Of a DNA stretch of 46,669 bases, positions 1-6,809 are shown piece by piece. Origin of the DNA: Solirubrobacterales bacterium (lineage in GTDB: Bacteria > Actinomycetota > Thermoleophilia > Solirubrobacterales > Solirubrobacteraceae). The notes under the pieces are model-generated. The model ran no database searches. It was not told where the DNA came from and saw only the letters and a program-made list of their open reading frames with translations. The stretch spans positions 1 through 46,669 of the forward strand of contig JAOPZS010000063.1 in the NCBI GenBank assembly GCA_025963965.1. The letters run 5' to 3'. How positions within the stretch are numbered: position 1 is the stretch's first letter; every line of letters starts with the position of its first letter. The position numbers and the translations under genes were made by a program.

Positions 1-90
1 GATCACCTCGGGCTCGTTCTGGAAGCCGTCGCGCGGCCCCACCTCTCGCACGCGCGCCCGCGCAGGGAGCGTCTCTGAGACGGCGCTCAC
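1..90 (-). CDS. Hydroxymethylglutaryl-CoA lyase family protein, N-terminal fragment
   Basis: Only the first 30 codons lie in the window; the gene runs off the left edge. It starts with GTG, overlapping the stop of the upstream SDR gene by 4 nt (GTGA), so the two are probably translationally coupled. The segment VREVGPRDGFQNEP is the first beta strand and metal/substrate motif (RDGxQNE) of the HMGL TIM-barrel family, best matched by HMG-CoA lyases, which cleave HMG-CoA to acetoacetate and acetyl-CoA in leucine breakdown. Other HMGL aldolases share part of the motif, so the exact substrate is inferred. Confidence 0.75.
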   Translation of the reverse strand, partial: MSAVSETLPARARVREVGPRDGFQNEPEVI

Positions 91-836
91 CACATCGACA
101 GGCCGCCGCTGACGCCGAGCGTCTGGCGGGTCACGTAGGAGGCATCCTCGCCGGCGAGGAACGCGATCGCGGCGGCGACCTCCTCGGGCTCCCCGGAGCG
201 ACCGAGGGCCGTGGCGTTGACCATTCCCTGCTTGAGGCGCTCGCCGAGCTCCCCGAGCATCAGCGGCGCGGCGTTCAGCAGCGGCGTCTCGATCGGCCCC
301 GGGGCGACCGCGTTGCAGCGCACCCTGTAGCGGGCCGCCTCGCGGGCGATCGCCTTGGTGAAGCCGATCACCCCTGCCTTGGCGGCGGAGTAGACGACAG
401 AGCCCTGCGAGCCGACCCGGCCGGCCTCGCTGGCGACGTTGACGATCGAGCCGCTGCGGCGCTGCTGCATGCCGCCGAGCACGGCGTGCGTGACTGCCAT
501 CGTGCCGCGCAGGTTGACGCCGAGCACGAGGTCCCACAGCTCCTCGTCCGTGTTGACGAAGAACGCGAAGCGGTCGGTGCCGGCGTTGTTGACGAGCACG
601 TCGACCGGGCCGAGCGAGCGCTCGATCTCGGCGACGGCCTCGCGCACCGAGATCGCATCTGCGACGTCCATCCGGCACGCCAGTCCGTCGAGCTCGCCGG
701 CGAGCTCGCGCGCACCGTCCTCGGCGACGTCGCCGATCGCGACGCGCGCGCCCTCCGCAGCGAGCCGCCGCGCCGTCGCCGCGCCGATGCCCGAGGCGCC
801 GCCGGTGACGAGCGCGATCTTTCCCTCGAGCCTCAT
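87..836 (-). CDS. Short-chain dehydrogenase/reductase, BadH-like
   Basis: A 249-aa classical SDR. The NAD(P) motif TGGASGIG is at residues 11-18, NNAG at 83-86, and the catalytic Ser136/Tyr149/Lys153 triad (YSAAK) is intact. The C-terminus (SGGLSMW) and the VNVASEAGRVGS segment resemble, from memory, 2-hydroxycyclohexanecarboxyl-CoA dehydrogenase (BadH) and other 3-hydroxyacyl-CoA dehydrogenases. The ATG at 836 is chosen because the conserved first strand begins there (MRLEGKIALVTGG) and a TAGGCT box (844-849, minus strand) lies 7 nt upstream. Transcribed with the HMG-CoA-lyase-like gene that it overlaps, suggesting an acyl-CoA or branched-chain catabolic role. Substrate not determinable here. 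Confidence 0.85.
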   Translation of the reverse strand: MRLEGKIALVTGGASGIGAATARRLAAEGARVAIGDVAEDGARELAGELDGLACRMDVADAISVREAVAEIERSLGPVDVLVNNAGTDRFAFFVNTDEELWDLVLGVNLRGTMAVTHAVLGGMQQRRSGSIVNVASEAGRVGSQGSVVYSAAKAGVIGFTKAIAREAARYRVRCNAVAPGPIETPLLNAAPLMLGELGERLKQGMVNATALGRSGEPEEVAAAIAFLAGEDASYVTRQTLGVSGGLSMW

Positions 837-861
837 CGCGCTAAGCCTATACTCGGCCGCC
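837..861. promoter_or_regulatory. Divergent, overlapping leaderless promoters for SDR and npdG
   Basis: Only 25 nt separate the two divergent start codons. TATACT (848-853, plus) ends 8 nt before the npdG GTG. TAGGCT (849-844, minus) ends 7 nt before the SDR ATG. The two -10 boxes share bases 848-849, so the -35 regions must lie inside the opposite gene and polymerase could occupy only one at a time. No Shine-Dalgarno fits either side. Inferred from sequence only. Confidence 0.55.
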
Positions 862-1557
862 GTGGCGTCCAGCGACTCCAAGCCCGTTGCGATCATCGGC
901 GCCTCGGGCGCACTGGGCTTCGGGCTGGCCGTGCGCCTGGCGCGCACCGGGGTGCCGATCGAGATCGGCTCTCGCGATGCCGGGCGAGCCGGCGAAACGG
1001 CTGAGCGGGCGCGTGAGCAGGTGCCGGACGGCTCCTTTGCCGGACACGACAACGCCGGCGCCGCCGCGGCCGCCGAGGTGGTGATCCTCAGCGTCCCCTT
1101 CCGCAGCCAGGCCGAGACGCTCGGCAACCTCAAGGAGACGCTGCGCCCGGGCCAGCTGCTGATCGACGCGACCGTGCCGCTCGCCGCCGCCGTCGGCGGC
1201 CGCGCGACCCGGATGCTGGGCGTCTGGCAGGGCTCGGCCGCGCAGCAGGCGCTCGAGATGGCCCCGGACGGTGTGCGTGTCGTCTCCGCGCTTCACACCG
1301 TCAGCGCGGCGTCGCTGAGCGACCTCGAGCACACGCTCGATCAGGACGTGCTGGTGTGCGGGGACAAGCGCGACGACAAGCGCGAGGCGGCAGCGCTGAT
1401 CGAGCGAATCGAGGGGCTGCGCTGCGTCGACTGCGGGCGCCTGGAGATGGCGCGCACGACCGAGGCGCTGACGGCGCTGCTGATCGCGGTCAACGCCCGC
1501 TACAAGGTCCATGCGGGCGTCAGCCTGAGCGGCCTGCCCGAGAAGCTCTGGGAGTGA
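862..1557 (+). CDS. npdG: NADPH-dependent F420 reductase
   Basis: A 231-aa protein that transfers hydride between NADP(H) and coenzyme F420. The N-terminal Rossmann motif is AIIGASGALGFGLAVRLA, followed by an ADP-ribose-binding segment with basic residues (GSRDAGRAGE) expected for NADP. The body keeps the family pattern EVVILSVPF and the LIDATVPL segment. GTG at 862 is chosen because the first strand starts right after it and a TATACT box lies 8 nt upstream; the longer open frame upstream lies over the SDR gene. It is first in the F420 cassette, with a GTGA overlap to cofD, so reduced-F420 supply is coupled to cofactor synthesis. Confidence 0.88.
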   Translation: MASSDSKPVAIIGASGALGFGLAVRLARTGVPIEIGSRDAGRAGETAERAREQVPDGSFAGHDNAGAAAAAEVVILSVPFRSQAETLGNLKETLRPGQLLIDATVPLAAAVGGRATRMLGVWQGSAAQQALEMAPDGVRVVSALHTVSAASLSDLEHTLDQDVLVCGDKRDDKREAAALIERIEGLRCVDCGRLEMARTTEALTALLIAVNARYKVHAGVSLSGLPEKLWE

Positions 1558-2495
1558 GCGAGCCGGCGCGCGACATCCTGCTGCTGTCCGGCGGCACGGG
1601 CGGCGCCAAGCTCGCGCTGGGGATCGCCGAAGCATTCGGTCCGCAGCGGCTGTCGGTGATCGCGAACAGCGCCGATGACATCGAGATCTACGGATCGCTC
1701 GTCTCACCGGACCCGGACCTCGTCTCCTTCTGGCTTGGCGGCCTGATCGACGAGCGCGGCTGGGGCCTGCGAGGCGACACGTTCGCAGTGATGGATGGTC
1801 TGCGCGAGCTGGGTGAGGAGGTGTGGTTCAACCTCGGCGACCGGGACCTGGCGTGGTGCGTGAAGCGTTCCGCTCTGCTCGCAGGGGGCGACACCGCGAC
1901 GGCCGCGCTCGCCCGCCTGAACGGCTCGATCGGCCAGAGCGTGCCGGTGCTGCCGATGAGCGAGCAGCCGGTCCGCACCTGGGTCTCGACGCCCGAGGGC
2001 GGCTGGTGCGCGTTCCAGGAGTTCATGATCCGGCGGGGCGCTCGCGGGCCGATCGACGGCCTCGAGTTCCGCGGCGCCGATCAGGCGAAGCCGACCGCGG
2101 AGGTGCTCGCGGCGATCGCGGCCGCGCGCACGATCGTGATCGGCCCGTCCAATCCGCTCGCGTCGATCGCGCCGATCCTGGCCGTGCGCGGGCTGGCGGA
2201 GGCGCTGCGGGGAGCCGCCGCGCCGGTCATCGCAGTCAGCCCGATCGTCGGCGGCGCGGTGCTGAAGGGTCCGACAGCGGCCTTCATGGCGTTCGCCGGG
2301 CGCGAGTGCTCCGGGGCCGGCGTGCGCGAGCACTACGGCGACCTGCTCGACGGGATCGTCGCCGACGAGCAGATCGAGAGCCCGCCCGCCGGGCCGGCGC
2401 TTGCGGCGCTCACGACGGCGACGCGGATGGACGGCCCGCAGGAGCGTCAGGCGCTCGCACGGGCGGCGGTCTCCTTCGCCGAGAGCCTGGCCTGA
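1554..2495 (+). CDS. cofD: F420 biosynthesis transferase CofD/FbiA (2-phospho-L-lactate or enolpyruvyl transferase)
   Basis: A 313-aa enzyme that joins the nucleotide-activated three-carbon unit (LPPG or enolpyruvyl-PP-G) to FO, giving F420-0 or dehydro-F420-0. Family hallmarks visible are the N-terminal LLLSGGTGGAKLA, the NSADDIEIYG FO/metal site, IGPSNPLASIAPIL and VSPIVGGAVLKGP. The start is the GTG that overlaps the npdG stop (GTGA); the next gene, cofC, makes its substrate. In Actinobacteria the homologue FbiA uses the PEP-derived intermediate. The sequence alone does not separate the two chemistries. Confidence 0.93.
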   Translation: MSEPARDILLLSGGTGGAKLALGIAEAFGPQRLSVIANSADDIEIYGSLVSPDPDLVSFWLGGLIDERGWGLRGDTFAVMDGLRELGEEVWFNLGDRDLAWCVKRSALLAGGDTATAALARLNGSIGQSVPVLPMSEQPVRTWVSTPEGGWCAFQEFMIRRGARGPIDGLEFRGADQAKPTAEVLAAIAAARTIVIGPSNPLASIAPILAVRGLAEALRGAAAPVIAVSPIVGGAVLKGPTAAFMAFAGRECSGAGVREHYGDLLDGIVADEQIESPPAGPALAALTTATRMDGPQERQALARAAVSFAESLA

Positions 2496-2509
2496 GCCGC
2501 GAGGCAAGC

Positions 2510-2515
2510 TACGCT
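2510..2515 (+). promoter_or_regulatory. Possible internal -10 box (TACGCT) before cofC
   Basis: TACGCT lies in the 30-nt cofD-cofC gap, 10 nt upstream of the cofC GTG. It matches the TANNNT pattern of other starts in this window and could give cofC-cofE a second, near-leaderless promoter. Weak evidence on its own. Confidence 0.3.
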
Positions 2516-2525
2516 GGCTCAGGCC

Positions 2526-3215
2526 GTGCGCACCGCAGCGATTCTCCCCGTCAAGAGCTTCGCCCGAGCCAAGCAGCGGCTGAGCGCGAGCGTCGATGAC
2601 CGCCTGCGCCTGGCGCTCGCCGCGGCAATGGTCGGCGATGTGCTGTCGGCGCTCGCGGCGACCGAGGCGATCGCGGCCACTTTCGTCGTGACGCGCGAGC
2701 CCCAGGCGGGCGAGGCGGCGGCGGCGAGCGGCGCGACGGTGATCGAGGACCGGAGCGAGGCGGGGCAGTCGGCGGCGGCCCTGCTGGGCGTCAGGCACGC
2801 GCTGGCCGAGGGTTTCGAGCGCGTCCTGTGCGTACCGGGCGACTGCCCGTCGCTGGACCCTGCAGAGCTGACTGTGCTGCTCGACGGCCACGCCGTCGAC
2901 GGCCCGGAGATAGTCGTGCTGCCGGATCGGCACGGCACGGGAACGAACGGCCTGCTGCTGGCGCCGCCGCAGGCGATCGAGCCGAGCTTCGGCCCCGGAA
3001 GCTGCGATCGCCACGTCGCGCTCGCGGCCGCGGCCGGTGTCAGCTGCCGCGTCGAGCAGCTGCCGTCGCTGTCACTCGACGTCGACACCGGGGCCGACCT
3101 GGCGGCGCTGCGCGACGTGCTGGCCGGGAGCGACGGGCGCGCTCCACGCACGCGGGCCGCGCTCGAGCTCGCTACGGCGCCCGCGCCGGGCCGCTCGCTG
3201 GCCGGCCGCCCGTAG
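2526..3215 (+). CDS. cofC: Phosphoenolpyruvate/2-phospholactate guanylyltransferase CofC/FbiD
   Basis: A 229-aa GT-A-fold nucleotidyltransferase. N-terminal ILPVKSFARAKQRLS is the GTP-binding segment of CofC/FbiD. CVPGDCPSLDPAEL carries the metal-binding Asp, and GTGTNGLLLAPP and FGPGSCDRHVALA form the acceptor pocket. It activates PEP (bacterial FbiD) or 2-phospho-L-lactate (archaeal CofC) with GTP. The GTG at 2526 directly precedes the first strand. It sits between cofD and cofE. The last roughly 25 residues are a low-complexity Ala/Arg/Pro tail. Confidence 0.92.
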   Translation: MRTAAILPVKSFARAKQRLSASVDDRLRLALAAAMVGDVLSALAATEAIAATFVVTREPQAGEAAAASGATVIEDRSEAGQSAAALLGVRHALAEGFERVLCVPGDCPSLDPAELTVLLDGHAVDGPEIVVLPDRHGTGTNGLLLAPPQAIEPSFGPGSCDRHVALAAAAGVSCRVEQLPSLSLDVDTGADLAALRDVLAGSDGRAPRTRAALELATAPAPGRSLAGRP

Positions 3216-3219
3216 CCCT

Positions 3220-3975
3220 ATGGCGGGGCTCTCGCTGCGCCCCCTTGCGGGCATCCCCGAGATCGGCGACGGTGACGACCTCGCCGCTGTTATCGCCGCG
3301 GCGCTCGCTCCCACTCCGGCCGCCGGCCTGGTCGTCGCGATCGCCCATACGGTCGTCTCGAAGGCCGAGGGCGCGATCGTCGAGCTCGCGACGGTGCGCC
3401 CGGAGGAGCGCGCCCGGGCATTGGCCGCCGAGCAGGGCAAGGATCCGCGGCTCATCCAGGTCGTGCTCGATCAGTCGGTCGAGCTGCTGCGAGCAGAGCG
3501 CGGCGTGCTGATCTGCCGCACGCGCCAGGGCTTCGTGTGCGCGAACGCCGGCGTCGACGTGTCGAACGCCGGCGGCGCCGACCGCGCGATCGTGCTGCCC
3601 GTCGACCCCGACCGCTCGGCGCGCGAGCTGCGGGCGCGTCTGGGCGAGCTGACCGGCGCGCCGCCGCCGGCCGTGATGATCACCGACAGCTTCGGTCGTG
3701 CCTGGCGCCACGGACAGGTCGACGTCGCGATCGGCCTCGCCGGGTTGGCGCCACTGGATGACTGGCGCGGGCGCACCGATGCCGACGGCGTCGGTCTGCA
3801 GGCGACGTGGCTGGCGGTCGCCGACGCCGCCGCGGCGGCCGCCGACCTGGCGCGGGCGAAGGACTCGCGCGAGCCGGTCGTCGCGATCGAGGGACTAGAG
3901 CGGTTCGTCAGCGGCGAGGACGGCCCGGGCGCCGGCGCGCTGCTGCGGGCAGCCGCGGAGGACCTGTTCCTGTGA
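3220..3975 (+). CDS. cofE: Coenzyme F420-0:L-glutamate ligase CofE, stand-alone
   Basis: A 251-aa GTP-dependent ligase that adds gamma-linked glutamates to F420-0. Visible family segments are VVAIAHTVVSKAEGAIVEL, GFVCANAGVDVSNAGG, VMITDSFGRAWRHGQVDVAIG and the closing DWRGRTDADG. Length matches archaeal CofE. Mycobacterial FbiB carries an extra C-terminal nitroreductase-like domain of about 200 aa that reduces dehydro-F420-0; that domain is absent here. Start ATG at 3220, 4 nt after the cofC stop. Last gene of the cassette; its stop is 1 nt from the end of the convergent hydrolase gene. Confidence 0.92.
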   Translation: MAGLSLRPLAGIPEIGDGDDLAAVIAAALAPTPAAGLVVAIAHTVVSKAEGAIVELATVRPEERARALAAEQGKDPRLIQVVLDQSVELLRAERGVLICRTRQGFVCANAGVDVSNAGGADRAIVLPVDPDRSARELRARLGELTGAPPPAVMITDSFGRAWRHGQVDVAIGLAGLAPLDDWRGRTDADGVGLQATWLAVADAAAAAADLARAKDSREPVVAIEGLERFVSGEDGPGAGALLRAAAEDLFL

Positions 3976-3976
3976 G

Positions 3977-4828
3977 CTAGGCCGTCGCGCGGGCCAGCTG
4001 GGCGGCCAGGAACGGCAGCACCGCCGCCGTCACGCCGTCGGGATCATCCTGGAAGGCCCAGTGCCCGCTCTCCGGCAGCAGCACCACTTCACGGACGTCG
4101 AAGAAGTCGCGCTGGCGCTCGGCGTAGTCGGCGGAGAGATACGGATCCTTCGCCCCCCAGACGACCAGCGCGGGCTTGTGCAGGGCCGCGAGCGCCGGCC
4201 CGAGCTCGGCGGCCGCCCGGCCCGGGTCGGGCGTCGCGCGATACAGCGCCAGAACGGTCCGGCGTGTCGTCCGGTCGTAGTCGTCGTACATCTTGTCGAC
4301 GAATGCCGGCGGCAGGCCCTTCGGGTTCGCCGCTGCCATCGCCCGCCGCCAGGCCCAGCGCGGGATCCAGGCCTGAACCAGCTCGCCGAGCACGGGCGTG
4401 CGCCAGCGTTTGGCCAGCGAGTGCCAGCGGTATCCGGGCATCACGCCGACGTTGAGCAGCACGACGCTCTGCCAGGCATCGGCGTGCTCGAGCCCCCAGC
4501 TGAGCCCGAACTGCCCGCCGAAGTCGTGCAGCACTAGGTGCGCCCGCTCGATGCCTAGCCGTGCAAGCGCCTCCTGCAGGAAGCCCGCGTAGGAGCCAAC
4601 CTGGTAGTCGAACCCCGCCGGCACCGGCGCTGCGCCGAAGCCCGGCATGTCGACGGCGACCGCGCGGCCGAGCTCGCCGGCGCGGGCCAGGAGCGCTGCC
4701 CAGTCGCGCGAGGAGCCGGGGTTGCCGTGGACGAACACGACCGCCTCGGTGGCATCGGCCGGGCCGGCTTCGAGCGCCGGCGAGACGATCCCACCGGCCG
4801 CCACGTCGAGCTCGCGGACGGTGCTCAT
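3977..4828 (-). CDS. Alpha/beta hydrolase, epoxide hydrolase/haloalkane dehalogenase type
   Basis: A 283-aa alpha/beta-hydrolase. The oxyanion motif HGNPGSS is at residues 34-40. The nucleophile elbow is HDFGG, so the nucleophile is Asp102 rather than Ser, as in epoxide hydrolases and haloalkane dehalogenases, which form an alkyl-enzyme ester. The general base is the His in PESGHWAF near residue 256, with an acidic partner in WGAKDPYL. A helical cap (roughly residues 130-190) separates elbow and base. It overlaps the upstream FAD monooxygenase by 4 nt (ATGA), so it may open an epoxide made by that enzyme. Dehalogenase activity cannot be excluded. Confidence 0.8.
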   Translation of the reverse strand: MSTVRELDVAAGGIVSPALEAGPADATEAVVFVHGNPGSSRDWAALLARAGELGRAVAVDMPGFGAAPVPAGFDYQVGSYAGFLQEALARLGIERAHLVLHDFGGQFGLSWGLEHADAWQSVVLLNVGVMPGYRWHSLAKRWRTPVLGELVQAWIPRWAWRRAMAAANPKGLPPAFVDKMYDDYDRTTRRTVLALYRATPDPGRAAAELGPALAALHKPALVVWGAKDPYLSADYAERQRDFFDVREVVLLPESGHWAFQDDPDGVTAAVLPFLAAQLARATA

Positions 4829-6135
4829 GAGGCTGCCCGGGGGGATCCCTCACGTCCCGGCGCGGACACGCTGGTCCTGCCGAGCCCGCCGAGCCGGCGG
4901 CGCAACCGTGCCAGAGCTGCTCGCGGAGTCGCGGTCAACATCATTCGCGCGGGCCCGATGCGGCGGCTCCCGAACGCCTCCATGATGCGCGCGACACCGG
5001 CGTCGTGGGTGGCCGCGGAGAAGAGCATCCGCTCGACCGGCCTGAACCGTCTGCCGCCGGCGTAGTCGTACATCATCACGGCGTGCCCGCGCAGCGCGCG
5101 ACGGTGTCGCCGGCGGTAGCGGCGCAGGCCGCGCGCGAGCGGCTCGGATCCGAGCAGCGCGGGTGTGACGCTGTCGGCGAGCCACTCGGCTGACTGCAGC
5201 GCCCAGCCGCAGCCGACCCCCCACAGCGGGTCGATCGCAAGCGCGGCGTCACCCACGAGCGCCAGGCCGGGTGCGACGGGCACGTTCGCCTCGTTGGTCA
5301 TGTCGAGCTTGCCCTGCGGCTTGCCGACCATCGTCCCCGCTGCCACGGGAGGCGCATCGGGGAGGGCCTGAAGCGCCTCGACGAGCGCCGCACCCGGATC
5401 CTCGCGGAAGGCGCCGGCGCGCTCCTTGACGGGCATCACGGCATAGAACGTGAGATCGCCGTCGGTCGGAAACGCGGCGGCCATGTCGGGGTCGAGCATC
5501 CACAGCGAAGCCGTTGGCGCGCCTGCCGGCGGAGCGCCCTGGAAGTACGCGCCGTACGCGACACGGCCGTGGCGCACACGCCGCGAGCGCACGCCGGCGA
5601 GCTTGGCGATACGCGAGCCGCGCCCGTCGGCACCGACCACGAGCCGTGCGGTGAGGCGCAGCCGCTCGCCCGCCGTGTCGCGCGCGACCACGCCCTGCAC
5701 GGCGCCGTCGGCGCAGATCAGCTCCTCGACGGTGCGACCGGCGAGCAGCTCCACGCCGGGAGTCGCCGCCGCGGTGCTCCGGATCAACGGGTCGAGGAGC
5801 TCTCGGCGAAGGTTCACGCCGGCAAGCGAGCTGTCCTCGGGCGGCAAGATCCAGCCGGCGGGGACGTGGATGCGGATCCCCGACCTGACGGCGCCCGCCT
5901 CGATCATCGGCTCCAGCAGTCCCAGTCGTTCGAGGGCCGGCAGCGCCGAGGACTGGATGTAGTGCGAGCAGATCCGCTTGTAGGCCGCCGGATCGGTGCG
6001 CTGCTCGACGAGCGCGACGCGGGCACCGGCCCGCCCCAGCAGGATCGCCGTGGCGCACCCGGCGAGGCTGGCCCCGACGACGACCGCGTCATAGTCCCGC
6101 CCGTCTGCTGTCTCTACCGCCGTCGCCTGAGTCAT
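4825..6135 (-). CDS. FAD-dependent monooxygenase/oxidoreductase (PHBH/geranylgeranyl-reductase superfamily)
   Basis: A 436-aa flavoprotein. The FAD Rossmann motif AVVVGASLAGCATAILLGRAG lies near the N-terminus, the GD motif LVVGADGRGSRIAKLAG in the middle, and ALVGDAALAIDPLWGVGCGWAL is the second FAD motif (GDAA..DP). These define group A flavin monooxygenases and related reductases. The ATG at 6135 is preferred because GAGGTGAG lies just upstream; an in-frame GTG at 6144 would add three residues. The C-terminal roughly 60 residues are Arg/Ala-rich. Operon with the Asp-type hydrolase and divergent from a PadR regulator. Substrate unknown. Confidence 0.82.
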   Translation of the reverse strand: MTQATAVETADGRDYDAVVVGASLAGCATAILLGRAGARVALVEQRTDPAAYKRICSHYIQSSALPALERLGLLEPMIEAGAVRSGIRIHVPAGWILPPEDSSLAGVNLRRELLDPLIRSTAAATPGVELLAGRTVEELICADGAVQGVVARDTAGERLRLTARLVVGADGRGSRIAKLAGVRSRRVRHGRVAYGAYFQGAPPAGAPTASLWMLDPDMAAAFPTDGDLTFYAVMPVKERAGAFREDPGAALVEALQALPDAPPVAAGTMVGKPQGKLDMTNEANVPVAPGLALVGDAALAIDPLWGVGCGWALQSAEWLADSVTPALLGSEPLARGLRRYRRRHRRALRGHAVMMYDYAGGRRFRPVERMLFSAATHDAGVARIMEAFGSRRIGPARMMLTATPRAALARLRRRLGGLGRTSVSAPGREGSPRAAS

Positions 6136-6227
6136 CTTTCTCACCTCGCTGATCGCACAATAGTTCGTCCAACACCATCCGATGCGGACTATACTGCCCG
6201 AACTGTGAACTTGTCAAACTCCCTGCG
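6136..6227. promoter_or_regulatory. Divergent promoter/operator between FAD monooxygenase and PadR genes
   Basis: This 92-nt gap holds a TATACT -10 box at 6190-6195 for the padR-like gene and a TATTGT-like box (6157-6162, minus strand) for the monooxygenase. An imperfect inverted repeat flanks them: ATAGTTCGTCC at 6160-6170 and GGACTAT at 6186-6192, differing by a 3-nt insertion in the left arm. PadR repressors usually bind such repeats in their own divergent promoter, so this is the likely operator. Binding is inferred. Confidence 0.45.
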
Positions 6228-6809
6228 ATGCGACTGAGCGGCACCTCCTACGCCGTGCTGAGCGTGCTCGACGCGCTCGGCCCGGCAACCCCGTACGACC
6301 TCAAGCAGGCGCTGGAGGTCTCGGTGCAGAACTTCTGGCCGATCCCGCACACGACCGCCTACGCCGAGCCGGAGCGGCTCGCGAAGGCGGGCCTGCTGTC
6401 GGTCGAGCAGGAGCCCTCGGGGCGGCGCCGCAAGCTCTACGCCCTCACCGATGAGGGCAGGACAGCGCTCCGCGACTGGGCCTCGGGCACAAAGCTCTCG
6501 CCCCCCCAGGTGCGCGACGAAGGAGTGCTGAAGATCTTCGCCGGCGCTGACCCGCAGCCGATCCTGGAGGATCGGCTGCGCTGGCACACGCACAAGCTCG
6601 CGGAGCTGGAGGGCTACCTGGAGGCGGTCACCGGCAAGCCGGAGATGGCGAGCGTGCGGGCGAGCCTGCTGGTGGGCGTCGGCTACGAGAAACTGATCGT
6701 GGACGCGCTCGCGAGCTACGTGCGCTCCGCTCAGACGGCGACGGCTGCGCCGACCGACCAGTCGCTGGCGGGCTCGGCGGGCAGCGGGAAGCTCCGGCGA
6801 AGGTCATAG
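6228..6809 (+). CDS. PadR family transcriptional regulator
   Basis: A 193-aa protein with an N-terminal winged helix (LSVLDALGPATPYDLKQALEVS, then the wing GRRRKLYALTDEGRTALRDW) and a C-terminal helical dimerisation region (residues 110-165), the layout of PadR regulators, which often sense aromatic or toxic compounds. Start ATG at 6228. Divergent from the monooxygenase-hydrolase pair, the probable target. The last 26 codons overlap the 3' end of fbiC on the other strand by 79 nt, and the C-terminal tail (LAGSAGSGKLRRRS) is low complexity. Confidence 0.82.
   Translation: MRLSGTSYAVLSVLDALGPATPYDLKQALEVSVQNFWPIPHTTAYAEPERLAKAGLLSVEQEPSGRRRKLYALTDEGRTALRDWASGTKLSPPQVRDEGVLKIFAGADPQPILEDRLRWHTHKLAELEGYLEAVTGKPEMASVRASLLVGVGYEKLIVDALASYVRSAQTATAAPTDQSLAGSAGSGKLRRRS

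Noticed and set aside
439..861. N-terminal extension of NpdG using the upstream in-frame ATG at 439
   Set aside because: The extension lies antisense to the SDR gene, is Ser/Arg/Ala-rich and precedes the natural first strand; the GTG at 862 has its own -10 box.
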